Positions 1 through 6,771 of a stretch of DNA of 37,615 nt are shown one piece after another. This stretch comes from Bryobacterales bacterium (GTDB lineage Bacteria; Acidobacteriota; Terriglobia; Bryobacterales; Bryobacteraceae). The translations under genes were made by a program, and so were the position numbers. A model generated the notes under the pieces. The model ran no database searches. It was not told the origin of the DNA and worked only from the letters and a program-made list of their open reading frames with translations. Location: positions 12,002 through 49,616 of the forward strand of contig PMOK01000084.1 of NCBI GenBank assembly GCA_003162425.1. Direction: 5' to 3'. Positions within the stretch are counted from its first letter, which is position 1, and every line of letters starts with the position of its first letter.

Positions 1-137
1 ATTCAGCAACGACAGCCCGCTAGTACTTGTAGAACTCGCCCGTGACACTTTCTATTGCAATGCTCCACACGCCATGCTAAGCTGATCCAACCTTAGCGAA
101 GGTTGAACCGTAGCCTAGGAAAACTCTGGAGGGATTC
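1..137. other. Upstream region of the miniprotein cluster
   Basis: No gene is assignable here. One frame stays open from base 2 to a TGA at 83-85 and could be the tail of a gene outside the window, but it has no recognisable motif. A short hairpin is visible at 88-105 (CAACCTT, loop AGCG, AAGGTTG; 7 bp) with no T-run after it. A Shine-Dalgarno-like TGGAGGG (127-133) lies 4 nt before the GTG at 138. I see no convincing -35/-10 pair. Confidence 0.35.
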
Positions 138-308
138 GTGACGAAAGTCGTTGGGACAATATTGCTTTTGATTGGGATGGCGGGATTCGCATTTGCGGGT
201 CACGTCACAGTGCCGGAGATTGATGCCGCGACTGGTGTGGGCGCTCTAGCCCTGCTTTCCGGTGGGCTATTGGTAATCCGTGCGCGTAAAAAGCGCCAAC
301 AGAAATAA
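138..308 (+). CDS. Sorting-tag-like miniprotein 1 (56 aa)
   Basis: The protein is 56 residues from a GTG start with a TGGAGGG ribosome site. It has a short N-terminus with one Lys, a hydrophobic stretch ending AFAG (residues about 5-20), then the motif VPEID, a second hydrophobic stretch (ALALLSGGLLVI) and a basic tail RARKKRQQK. This is the tripartite layout of PEP-CTERM/exosortase signals, with PEID in place of PEP. Only about four residues separate the likely signal-peptide cleavage site from the motif, so almost no mature protein would remain. The last 19 codons match the next gene nearly residue for residue while differing mostly at third codon positions, which argues for selection on the protein. 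It could instead be a two-helix membrane miniprotein. Function unknown. Confidence 0.72.
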   Translation: MTKVVGTILLLIGMAGFAFAGHVTVPEIDAATGVGALALLSGGLLVIRARKKRQQK

Positions 309-323
309 CGAAAGGCGCAGAAC

Positions 324-497
324 ATGGCAAGATACACTGGACTTGCATTGCTCTTGATTGGCGCCGCGGGAATCGCTGCCGCTGGCGGCGCTTCTAGCGC
401 ACCAGAGATTGATCCCACCATGGGTATAAGCGCGCTCGCTCTGCTTTCCGGTGGGCTGTTAGTAATTCGTGCGCGCAAAAAGCGTCAACAAAAATAA
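324..497 (+). CDS. Sorting-tag-like miniprotein 2 (57 aa)
   Basis: This is the second of four tandem paralogues, 57 residues, with an ATG start 15 nt after the stop of copy 1. A weak GAAAGG lies upstream of the start. The N-terminal hydrophobic segment (LALLLIGAAGIAAAGG) is followed by PEIDP, a hydrophobic stretch ALALLSGGLLVI and the tail RARKKRQQK. The tail protein sequence is identical to copy 1, but several codons differ synonymously (for example CGT/CGC, CAG/CAA), so this is an old duplication maintained as coding sequence. Close packing suggests one transcript for all four copies. Function unknown; the layout suggests membrane retention or sorting by an exosortase-like enzyme, which is not encoded in this window. 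Confidence 0.72.
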   Translation: MARYTGLALLLIGAAGIAAAGGASSAPEIDPTMGISALALLSGGLLVIRARKKRQQK

Positions 498-511
498 CGG
501 AGGAAATGAAC

Positions 512-667
512 ATGGCAAAATACGTTGGATTCGCATTACTCTTGATTGGAACCGCGGGAGTCGCAGGCGCAACACCTGTGCCCGAGATTGATCCCGGCTC
601 GGGCATGTCCGCCCTGGCCCTGCTTTCCGGAGCGCTGCTCGTGCTCCGGGCTCGCCGTAAGAGCTAA
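512..667 (+). CDS. Sorting-tag-like miniprotein 3 (51 aa)
   Basis: This is the third tandem copy and the shortest, at 51 residues. A GGAGGA site (499-504) lies 7 nt before the ATG, and the gap from copy 2 is 14 nt. The order is signal-like hydrophobic segment (FALLLIGTAGVAGA), then VPEIDPGSG, ALALLSGALLVL and a shortened basic tail RARRKS. Copies 3 and 4 have RARRK tails while 1 and 2 have RARKKRQQK, so the cluster holds two subtypes. Only three or four residues lie between the probable cleavage site and the PEID motif. No catalytic residues or known fold are visible; function unknown. Confidence 0.7.
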   Translation: MAKYVGFALLLIGTAGVAGATPVPEIDPGSGMSALALLSGALLVLRARRKS

Positions 668-679
668 AGGCCCGACACC

Positions 680-841
680 ATGACTAAAATCGCGAGTTAC
701 CTGCTGCTATTGGCGGGAACGGCAGGGTTCGCCTTTGCGGGGATCACGACCGTGCCAGAGATTGATCCGAGCATGGGAATCGGCGCCTTAGTACTGCTTT
801 CCGGTAGCCTGCTGGTGCTACGGGCGCGCCGGAAAAAATAG
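680..841 (+). CDS. Sorting-tag-like miniprotein 4 (53 aa)
   Basis: This is the last copy, 53 residues, ATG start 12 nt after copy 3. The ribosome site is weak (AAAGGCCC). It starts MTKIASYLLLLAGTAG, continues with AFAGITTVPEIDPSMG, then ALVLLSGSLLVL and the tail RARRKK. Its stop lies 10 nt from the stop of the convergent desaturase-family gene. Residues common to all four copies are PEID, the Gly four residues after it, AL-LLSG-LLV and RAR-K. The conserved acidic/hydrophobic/basic order resembles PEP-CTERM tags, but the family assignment is by analogy. Confidence 0.7.
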   Translation: MTKIASYLLLLAGTAGFAFAGITTVPEIDPSMGIGALVLLSGSLLVLRARRKK

Positions 842-849
842 CCGGCGCG
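825..849. terminator. Hairpin between convergent genes
   Basis: CGCGCCGG (825-832) and CCGGCGCG (842-849) form an 8-bp GC-only stem around a 9-nt A-rich loop that contains the stop codon of miniprotein 4. It sits between convergent stops and could end transcription on either strand. No downstream T-run is present, so this is a structural guess. Confidence 0.35.
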
Positions 850-851
850 GC

Positions 852-1688
852 TTACGCATTCGTAATCGAAGCTTCTGCGGGCGTGGTTTGCTCGGAATCC
901 TTGCGGAAGGGTTGCGCCAGCATGAACCCGATCCCGAGGCTCCGCTCGTTCTGAAACCCTTTGAGCCCCGTCACAATCTTGTCGTCCCCAGCCGCCGGCT
1001 TTTCCACGTAGGTCCCAAACAGGTGATCCCACCACGGAAAGATATCGCTCAGATTCTTGTATTGCTCCGCCACTTCTTCAGAATGATGGATCCGATGCAT
1101 GTCCGGTGTCACGAACACGGCCCGGAGTGGTTTCTCCACCCATCGCGGAAGTGACGCGTTCGCGTGCGAGAAGAAGCTCTGCAGGATACTGCCCAGCTCG
1201 GCGATCAATACCGCTACCACCGGTGGCGCGAGAACTGCCACGGTCAGAAGATACGCGCCCTGCGTCAATACCACCTCGATAGGATGCACGCGTAGTGCGG
1301 TGGAAATGTCGAAATCCGGGTCGGAATGATGCACTTGATGGAATCGCCATAAAGCACCCACCGAGTGACTGAGCCTGTGGGTGGAGTATCTCACCAGGTC
1401 CAGCGCCAGGATCGCGATAACACAACGCACCGCAAACGGTAGCCACGTTCTGTTCAACAGCCCGAACCTGCTGCCGGTGACGTTTAGAGCCATCACCACC
1501 GGGCTGATCCGGTACAATGCCACCGACGCCACCGTGCAGATTATCAGCAGAATTCCGTGCTTGCCCCAGCGCCGCTCCGTCCCGCTGAAGTTGCGTTTCG
1601 GCCGGAACGATTCCCAGATTGCACAAGCCAGGAACGCAACGACGAACACCGACCAGTAAGCGGCGCTTTCGATTCGAATCCAATGCAC
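852..1688 (-). CDS. Sterol desaturase / fatty acid hydroxylase family membrane protein
   Basis: The 278-residue integral membrane protein has the histidine-cluster signature of the fatty acid hydroxylase superfamily: HRLSH (104-108), HQVHH (117-121) and HRIHH (198-202), with extra His at 135 and 175. In this family the clusters bind a di-iron centre that uses O2 to hydroxylate or desaturate a lipid. Hydrophobic segments near residues 10-26, 46-68, 84-100 and 142-175 fit a membrane enzyme. The start is a GTG (1686-1688) with no strong ribosome site. The substrate cannot be inferred: members act on sterols, carotenoids, alkylglycerols and fatty acids. It is convergent with the miniprotein cluster and has no metabolic neighbour. 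Confidence 0.85.
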   Translation of the reverse strand: MHWIRIESAAYWSVFVVAFLACAIWESFRPKRNFSGTERRWGKHGILLIICTVASVALYRISPVVMALNVTGSRFGLLNRTWLPFAVRCVIAILALDLVRYSTHRLSHSVGALWRFHQVHHSDPDFDISTALRVHPIEVVLTQGAYLLTVAVLAPPVVAVLIAELGSILQSFFSHANASLPRWVEKPLRAVFVTPDMHRIHHSEEVAEQYKNLSDIFPWWDHLFGTYVEKPAAGDDKIVTGLKGFQNERSLGIGFMLAQPFRKDSEQTTPAEASITNA

Positions 1689-2006
1689 GGCTCTTTATGG
1701 TAAGCCCGCCGAATGGAATCGTCAATGGCGGCGGTACTACTAGACCTGAAACTCTTTGCAGCCTGCGACGATTTGTGGGGCGGACCCCCTGGTCCGCGGC
1801 CGACGCCCACGTCGGCCCGGTTTTGGTTGCGGCTATGCTGCTCCGTGAGGCAGGGCCATGCCCTGCCATCGGCGGGTTGTTAACCCGCCCGCGTTTTGCG
1901 CCGATTGCCATTTGGCACTCAGGTTGTCAACTGTCAACCTGCCCCACAACCCTCGTAAGGCTTTCACCCAAGCGACTTAATACGACAAAAACGCTAGTAT
2001 CGAGAC
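1689..2006. other. Divergent intergenic region with hairpin repeats
   Basis: These 318 bases separate divergent genes (desaturase-family, -; peptidase, +). The middle is filled by the multi-hairpin repeat listed separately. Near the right end TTGTCAACTGTCAACC contains a repeated GTCAAC. A TAGTAT (about 1995) just before the ATG at 2007 could be a -10 box, but no matching -35 is clear. No small gene with a credible ribosome site was found. Confidence 0.4.
1776..1889. repeat. Intergenic multi-hairpin repeat, copy 1
   Basis: Four perfect hairpins stand in a row: GCGGACC-CCCT-GGTCCGC (1780-1797), GCCGAC-GCCCAC-GTCGGC (1799-1816), GGCAGGGC-CAT-GCCCTGCC (1849-1867) and GGCGGGTT-GTT-AACCCGCC (1871-1889). 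The first two, preceded by GTGGGGC, recur almost unchanged at 11685-11725, and a related element lies at 18423-18546. All three copies are outside genes, as for REP/BIME-type extragenic palindromes. Confidence 0.75.
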
Positions 2007-3233
2007 ATGCTGGTCCATGGCTTCTTCCTCCTAGCGGCTCTGGCCGTTAAGCAGGACCAGGCTCCGCTTCGGTCAGGTTGCGAGGCAGCCGACGAAACCA
2101 TCGCCACACTACCCGCCGGAACGCCAGTGGAAGTTCGTTTCCGCGTGGCGGATGGCTCGGATTGTTTCAAAATCGCGGCCACCGTCAATGGCCAGCCCGT
2201 GGTCGGCTACGTACCAGCCTCGGCTCTCTCGAATGTCGATCAATTCGAGCAGCAGCGCAACGCCGCGGTCTCGCTGGACTCCTCCCGCGCGCTGAATCCG
2301 GTGGAGGTGGAGTCAAAGAAAGTGGCGGCACGCTCCGGCGACCCCGCGCTGAAACAAGCCAGCCAGTTGATCGAAGCCAATCAGCCGACCCGCGCCCTTG
2401 AGATTCTGGAACCGATGCTCAAGCGCGATCCCAAGAATCCCGATCTGCTGCTGTTGGCTGGCCTGGCCGCGTATCGCACCGACCAGGCTCGCATCGCGCT
2501 CGACTACTGGAAACAATCGCTCGACTTGGCGCCCAACGACGCTCTCGAACGCATCTACGACAAGGTCCGCCGCGAATCCCAGGCGGATCGCAGCGGCGAC
2601 AAGCTTTACGGCCTGCATGTGGCCTTGCGCTATGAAGGGCAAACGCTCGCGGCCGACACCGCGCGCGCCGTTGTCGCTACGCTCGATCAGGAATTCAGCC
2701 GCGTCTCGAGCTTGCTCGGATGCTGGACCGACGAACGCATCGTCGCCATCGTGCAAAGCCGCGAAGCGTACCTGCGCACTACCGGCGCGGCCGAATGGAG
2801 CGGTGGCCAATACGATGGGCGCATCCACATTTCCTGGATGGACGGAACTGACGTGAGCCCAGAAATCCGCCGGCGGTTGGCGCACGAGCTAGTCCACGCC
2901 TGTATCACAAATTTGTCGGTGGGAGGTCCCCCAGCGCCTGCCTGGCTGCAAGAAGGCTTGGCGCAGAAGCTCTCGGGCGATACGCTCTCCACCGCGGCGC
3001 GCGACCGATTGCGCGAGCTGGCGGAAGCGCACAAGATCCCGCGCCTGGAAGACCTGCGTCAGAATTGGTCGCGTATGAGCACCGAAAACGCCCGCATCGC
3101 CTACAACCTCGCCCTAGCCGCCGCCGATGCCCTCTACGACAACTTCTACAGCTACGGAATAAGAAACGTAGTCACCAATCCACAAATTCTTCAACAAGTC
3201 ACAGCGGAACTCGACAAGAAACTAGGGTTGTAA
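2007..3233 (+). CDS. Secreted TPR protein with HExxH metallopeptidase (peptidase MA-like) domain
   Basis: The product has 408 residues. The N-terminus (MLVHGFFLLAALAV) looks like a short signal peptide. Residues about 20-75 resemble a small SH3-like domain (VGYVPASAL). Residues about 112-180 contain TPR-like helices (ALEILEPMLKRDPKNPDLLL, then ALDYWKQSLDLAPND). The C-terminal half has HELVH (293-297) followed by AWLQEGLAQ with Glu317, the arrangement of gluzincin zinc peptidases of the peptidase MA type, where the two His and the downstream Glu bind zinc and Glu294 is the catalytic base. It is likely an exported peptidase or chaperone-like protein; the substrate is unknown. The ATG at 2007 has only a weak ribosome site. 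It stands alone as a transcription unit followed by a large inverted repeat. Confidence 0.75.
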   Translation: MLVHGFFLLAALAVKQDQAPLRSGCEAADETIATLPAGTPVEVRFRVADGSDCFKIAATVNGQPVVGYVPASALSNVDQFEQQRNAAVSLDSSRALNPVEVESKKVAARSGDPALKQASQLIEANQPTRALEILEPMLKRDPKNPDLLLLAGLAAYRTDQARIALDYWKQSLDLAPNDALERIYDKVRRESQADRSGDKLYGLHVALRYEGQTLAADTARAVVATLDQEFSRVSSLLGCWTDERIVAIVQSREAYLRTTGAAEWSGGQYDGRIHISWMDGTDVSPEIRRRLAHELVHACITNLSVGGPPAPAWLQEGLAQKLSGDTLSTAARDRLRELAEAHKIPRLEDLRQNWSRMSTENARIAYNLALAAADALYDNFYSYGIRNVVTNPQILQQVTAELDKKLGL

Positions 3234-3307
3234 AAACCCGTTTCTGGTTTCTGGTTTCTAGTTCGGTGACCCGTGCGAACCAGAAACCAGAAACCAGAAA
3301 CCAGAAC
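3225..3307. repeat. Large hairpin built from GGTTTCT/AGAAACC units
   Basis: Two short tandem arrays face each other. The left arm (3239-3265) repeats GGTTTCT and the right arm (3276-3307) repeats AGAAACC. Together they form a near-perfect hairpin with a loop of about 10 nt (GTGACCCGTG). A smaller stem GGGTT/AACCC (3225-3229, 3235-3239) overlaps the stop codon just before it. The position between the peptidase and ribB fits a strong terminator or RNA-protecting element. The simple-sequence build suggests a dispersed repeat. Downstream, 3308-3360 is pyrimidine-rich on this strand. Confidence 0.75.
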
Positions 3308-3360
3308 GTGTTTCTTAATTCTTCCTCCTGCCGCCTGCCTCCTGTATCCTGTTACCAGGC

Positions 3361-4440
3361 ATGCCCTTCTCTCCAATCCCCGCCGCCATCGAAGATTTCC
3401 GCGCCGGCAAAATGCTCGTAATCGTCGACGACGAAGATCGGGAAAACGAAGGCGACCTCACCATCGCGGCTGAAAAAGTCACGCCCGAGGTCATCAACTT
3501 CATGGCCAAGCACGCCCGCGGACTCATCTGCCTGCCGCTCAGCCCCGAAATTTGCGACGCCCTCGCATTGCCTCCAATGTCAGCCAAGAACACAGCGCGC
3601 CTCGGCACGGCTTTCACCGAATCCATTGAGGCTGCCGAAGGAGTCACCACCGGAATCTCGGCTGCCGACCGCGCACACACCATCCTGGTGGCCATGGATA
3701 CGGCAACTCAGCCGCGTGATCTGGCCCGCCCCGGCCACGTTTTCCCGCTCCGCGCGCGCGAAGGCGGTGTCCTTGTGCGTGCCGGGCAAACCGAAGCCGT
3801 CGTGGACCTCGCCCGCTTGGCCGGACTGCGGCCCGGCGGCGTCATCTGCGAAATCATGAACGACGATGGCACCATGGCCCGTGTCCCGCAACTGCGCGAG
3901 TTCTGCGGACGCCACAACGTCAAGATGATCTCGGTGGCCGACCTCATCCGCCACCGTTTGCAGACCGAGCGCTTCATTCGCCGCCAATCCGAGGGATGCC
4001 TGCGCACGGAATTCGGCGACTTCAAGACCATCGTTTACTCGAGCAACATCCTTACGCAAATGCACTTGGCTCTGGTGTTCGGCGAGATTGCTGGACGTGA
4101 AAACGTGCTGGTGCGCATGCACTCCCGTTGCATTTATGGCGATGTATTCGGATCGGTGGAATGCCAATGCCACCAGGTGGTGCGCAATTCGCTGCGGCAG
4201 ATCGCCGAAGAAGGCGCCGGAGCGCTGGTCTATCTCCATCAGACCGGTCCCGGCATCCGCGATCACTCGATTCTAGGCACTCCCGACGGCCAGCGACAGC
4301 TCCAGCACGAAAGCGGCCTGGGCGCCCAGATCCTCTCCGACCTCGGGCTGCACACCATCCGCCTGCTGACCAATCATCCGCGCAAAGTAGTCGGCCTGGA
4401 AGCATACGGGATCGAGATCGTGGAACAAGTCCCGGTGTGA
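3361..4440 (+). CDS. ribBA: 3,4-dihydroxy-2-butanone 4-phosphate synthase fused to a GTP cyclohydrolase II-like domain
   Basis: The product has 359 residues. Residues 1-200 are RibB, which converts ribulose 5-phosphate to the four-carbon unit of riboflavin: DDEDRENEGDL (23-33) and GHVFPLRA (125-132) are intact. Residues about 205-359 resemble GTP cyclohydrolase II. The three zinc cysteines are present (C257, C268, C270 in SRC...ECQC with the usual spacing), as are GAQIL.DLG and IRLLTN.P.K. However, the segment that normally carries EGRGIGL, the Lys helix and the Asp/Arg-bearing loop is shortened and replaced (HQTGPGIRDHS, then HESGLGAQ). The second domain may therefore be inactive, as in RibB-RibX type fusions of Proteobacteria, which implies a separate ribA elsewhere. 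No FMN riboswitch was recognised upstream. Confidence 0.87.
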   Translation: MPFSPIPAAIEDFRAGKMLVIVDDEDRENEGDLTIAAEKVTPEVINFMAKHARGLICLPLSPEICDALALPPMSAKNTARLGTAFTESIEAAEGVTTGISAADRAHTILVAMDTATQPRDLARPGHVFPLRAREGGVLVRAGQTEAVVDLARLAGLRPGGVICEIMNDDGTMARVPQLREFCGRHNVKMISVADLIRHRLQTERFIRRQSEGCLRTEFGDFKTIVYSSNILTQMHLALVFGEIAGRENVLVRMHSRCIYGDVFGSVECQCHQVVRNSLRQIAEEGAGALVYLHQTGPGIRDHSILGTPDGQRQLQHESGLGAQILSDLGLHTIRLLTNHPRKVVGLEAYGIEIVEQVPV

Positions 4441-4485
4441 AAGCGGTATAATCCAGTCACCCCGCGCCCTCCTGGAGAATCTCCC
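4439..4485 (+). promoter_or_regulatory. Promoter and leader of SBBP gene 1
   Basis: A perfect TATAAT (4447-4452) starts 6 nt after the ribBA stop, preceded by GCGG, with no convincing -35. The leader ends in CTCCTGGAGAATCTCCC, whose GGAG serves as ribosome site and can also pair with the flanking CTCC. The block from 4439 into codon 16 recurs at 6725-6819 with about four mismatches in 95 nt, and the TATAAT is unchanged in both copies. Confidence 0.6.
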
Positions 4486-6708
4486 ATGCTCGTTCGTTCT
4501 CTCGCGCTGTTCCTCTATTCAGGACTAGCTTTCGTCTGCCTCGCTTTCGCTGGACAAGTTACCGCTACCTTTCCTGTGGGTCATGCCGGGCACGTCAGCG
4601 TTATGAAACAGGACTCGCAGGGCAACGTTTATCTCGCCGGCGACAGCGGATCGGATTCGGAGCCGATTCCAACCGACTCTGACGACGCAGTGGTCGCCAA
4701 ACTATCGAGTTCCGGAAAGCTGCTGTTTTGGACATCCTTCGGAGGCAGCAAGGCGGATCAAGTAAGTTCGATCGCCGTGGCAGCCGACGGCTCGATTGCA
4801 GCCATTGGATCGACAGCGTCGAAAGACTTTCCGCTGACTCCCGATGCCGCTCAAACCCAGTTTGTCACTACAAACAACGGCACCACCGGTTTCTACGTTC
4901 GGCTGGATCCCACAGGAAAGGTGGTCTACGCCAGCTATTTGAATACAAACTTCTCAACTCCGCCCAACTCCTCTGCGCCCGATTTCCAGCCCACGGGTAT
5001 CGCGCTCGATTCCACGGGCGCGGTATTCATTACTGGCGTCGGTTCTTATACCTCCACGCCCGGCGCATTGCCGGCCTCCCAGGACGCCGGGTGGATACTG
5101 AAGCTTGACGGCAGCGGCAAGATCGTCTTTGCGACCGGCGCCATCGGAGGGGGTCCGATAGCTCTCGACGCGCAAGGGTCCATTTACATAGTGGGGAGCA
5201 ATGGCTCTAGCCTCCCAGTGACTCCAGGAGCGTTCCAATCTACTATCACTCCCAATTCTTGTGTCAGCACCGCCTTCTTTGGGGTTTCGTGCTTCTATCA
5301 ATATGTCGCCAAGTTGGATTCTTCCGCCAGCCACGTGATCTATGCGACCTGGATCGACGGATCCTACGGAGCAGGGGCGAGCGCTATTGCCGTGGATGAA
5401 GCCGGAGATGTGATCCTGGCCGGGGGCACGCAATCCACGGATTATCCGGTCACGGCGGGAGTTTATCAGATCGTGAACTACGCGACCCTGCCTCCCCGGG
5501 ATAACTCGCCGGTTTTTGGCGGATCTCCAACGGAAATTCCGATGACCGGCTACGTGACGAAGTTGAACGCAACGGGTACCGGACTGATATTCTCAACCTA
5601 CCTGGGTGGTTCAGGCGAAGACGTAGTGACTTCGATGGTAACGGATGCCGCCGGGCAGATATATCTGGGCGGCATTACCTCATCGCCGGATTTTCCCGGC
5701 GTGCCTGTCGTGCCTGTCGTGCCGAACGCTTGTCACCCCTCCCTCGTCTATCCCACTGTGTTTGCCGCTCGGCTGAGTGCGGATGGCAGCTCGCTGGCCG
5801 AGACTCAACTGGCATTCGGATTGGCGCCAGACATCGCGGGGCCATACGGGCCACAAAATGTGGAGAGTCTCGGGAACATAGCACTGGATGGTCAAGGAAA
5901 AGCTACGGCGTGGATGGCGGGAACGCTCGCGACTATCGACCTTTTCGCCGCCCCATCCGCGCTTGTATGTACTACCGACGCCGCGAACATGGCTCCCTTG
6001 AGCAGTGTCGCTCCGGGGCAGCTTGTATCATTGTTTGGAAGAGGCATCGGGCCGGAACTTCCAGTCAGCGCGCAACCACAGAGCGGCTCTTTTCCGCGAT
6101 CGTTAGGCGGTGTCTCGGTGACATTTAACGGCATCGCTGCTCCGATCCTGTATGCTTCATCAGGCCAGGTGAACGTACAGGTCCCCTACGAGATCGCCGG
6201 CTCCGATACGGTGACCATGAAGCTTCAGCCTCCTATTAAAACGGCGGCATCATCGGCAGAGTTTGCGTCAGTTCCCAGCCGCCCCAGTGTTTTCCTCGAA
6301 GCCGCGGAATTCGCAAGCTGCGGCAGCATCACAACATCGGTCCTGCCGCCCGTGACTCTGAACGCCGACGGCAGTGTGAATAGCTGCTCGAATCCCGCCG
6401 CAGCCGGCACAAGCGTCCGCGTGTTCCTCAACGGAATCGGCACGGCGGCCGGTGGAAATCCGATGACGGGAGCCATCAGCACGGTTGCGAAGGCATCGAC
6501 TACATCGGGCACCGCTACTTTGAGCGCCGTGACGCTTTCCGCCACGAGCGAACCGGTATCGCTAGCAACCAGCGTTGGTGAGATCAACAGCGTTGTTGTG
6601 GCGACGATCGCGATACCTCAGGTGGGGTGGCCGTCGCTGCAGGTCGCGCTGATGGTGAACGGAGTCCCGGTCCTGGATTCGGTGGTCGTTTGGCTGAAAT
6701 CTAACTGA
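4486..6708 (+). CDS. Secreted SBBP beta-propeller protein with Solibacter-type C-terminal domain (1)
   Basis: The product has 740 residues. The signal peptide is MLVRSLALFLYSGLAFVCLAFAG. Residues about 30-490 hold SBBP-type repeats with the recurring pattern D..GN.YL.G, F/YLGGS..D....I..D..G...I.G.T.S.DFP.T, which fold into beta-propeller blades. From about residue 498 (DAANMAPLSSVAPGQLVSLFG) to the end is the TIGR03437-type domain with ILYASSGQVNVQVP and an immunoglobulin-like second half (VFLNGIGTA). The protein is expected to be exported and perhaps cell-surface associated; ligand unknown. Its promoter, leader and first 16 codons are shared with the next gene, while the rest has diverged, so the pair is an old duplication with a conserved or later homogenised front end. 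Confidence 0.82.
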   Translation: MLVRSLALFLYSGLAFVCLAFAGQVTATFPVGHAGHVSVMKQDSQGNVYLAGDSGSDSEPIPTDSDDAVVAKLSSSGKLLFWTSFGGSKADQVSSIAVAADGSIAAIGSTASKDFPLTPDAAQTQFVTTNNGTTGFYVRLDPTGKVVYASYLNTNFSTPPNSSAPDFQPTGIALDSTGAVFITGVGSYTSTPGALPASQDAGWILKLDGSGKIVFATGAIGGGPIALDAQGSIYIVGSNGSSLPVTPGAFQSTITPNSCVSTAFFGVSCFYQYVAKLDSSASHVIYATWIDGSYGAGASAIAVDEAGDVILAGGTQSTDYPVTAGVYQIVNYATLPPRDNSPVFGGSPTEIPMTGYVTKLNATGTGLIFSTYLGGSGEDVVTSMVTDAAGQIYLGGITSSPDFPGVPVVPVVPNACHPSLVYPTVFAARLSADGSSLAETQLAFGLAPDIAGPYGPQNVESLGNIALDGQGKATAWMAGTLATIDLFAAPSALVCTTDAANMAPLSSVAPGQLVSLFGRGIGPELPVSAQPQSGSFPRSLGGVSVTFNGIAAPILYASSGQVNVQVPYEIAGSDTVTMKLQPPIKTAASSAEFASVPSRPSVFLEAAEFASCGSITTSVLPPVTLNADGSVNSCSNPAAAGTSVRVFLNGIGTAAGGNPMTGAISTVAKASTTSGTATLSAVTLSATSEPVSLATSVGEINSVVVATIAIPQVGWPSLQVALMVNGVPVLDSVVVWLKSN

Positions 6709-6724
6709 CTAGGAACGCCGGTTC

Positions 6725-6771
6725 GAAAGCGGTATAATCCAGTCACCCCGCGCCCTCCTGGAGAATCTCCC
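6725..6771 (+). promoter_or_regulatory. Promoter and leader of SBBP gene 2 (duplicate of 4439-4485)
   Basis: TATAAT lies at 6733-6738 and the same GGAG-containing leader leads to the ATG at 6772. The 47 nt before the start are identical to the first copy. The gap from the previous stop (6706-6708) is 63 nt, so this gene can be transcribed on its own as well as by read-through. Confidence 0.6.

Noticed and set aside
200..606. Reverse-strand open frames of 70-92 codons across the miniprotein cluster
   Set aside because: They are antisense to four well-supported tandem genes, and their sequence similarity to each other only reflects the repeated genes on the other strand.
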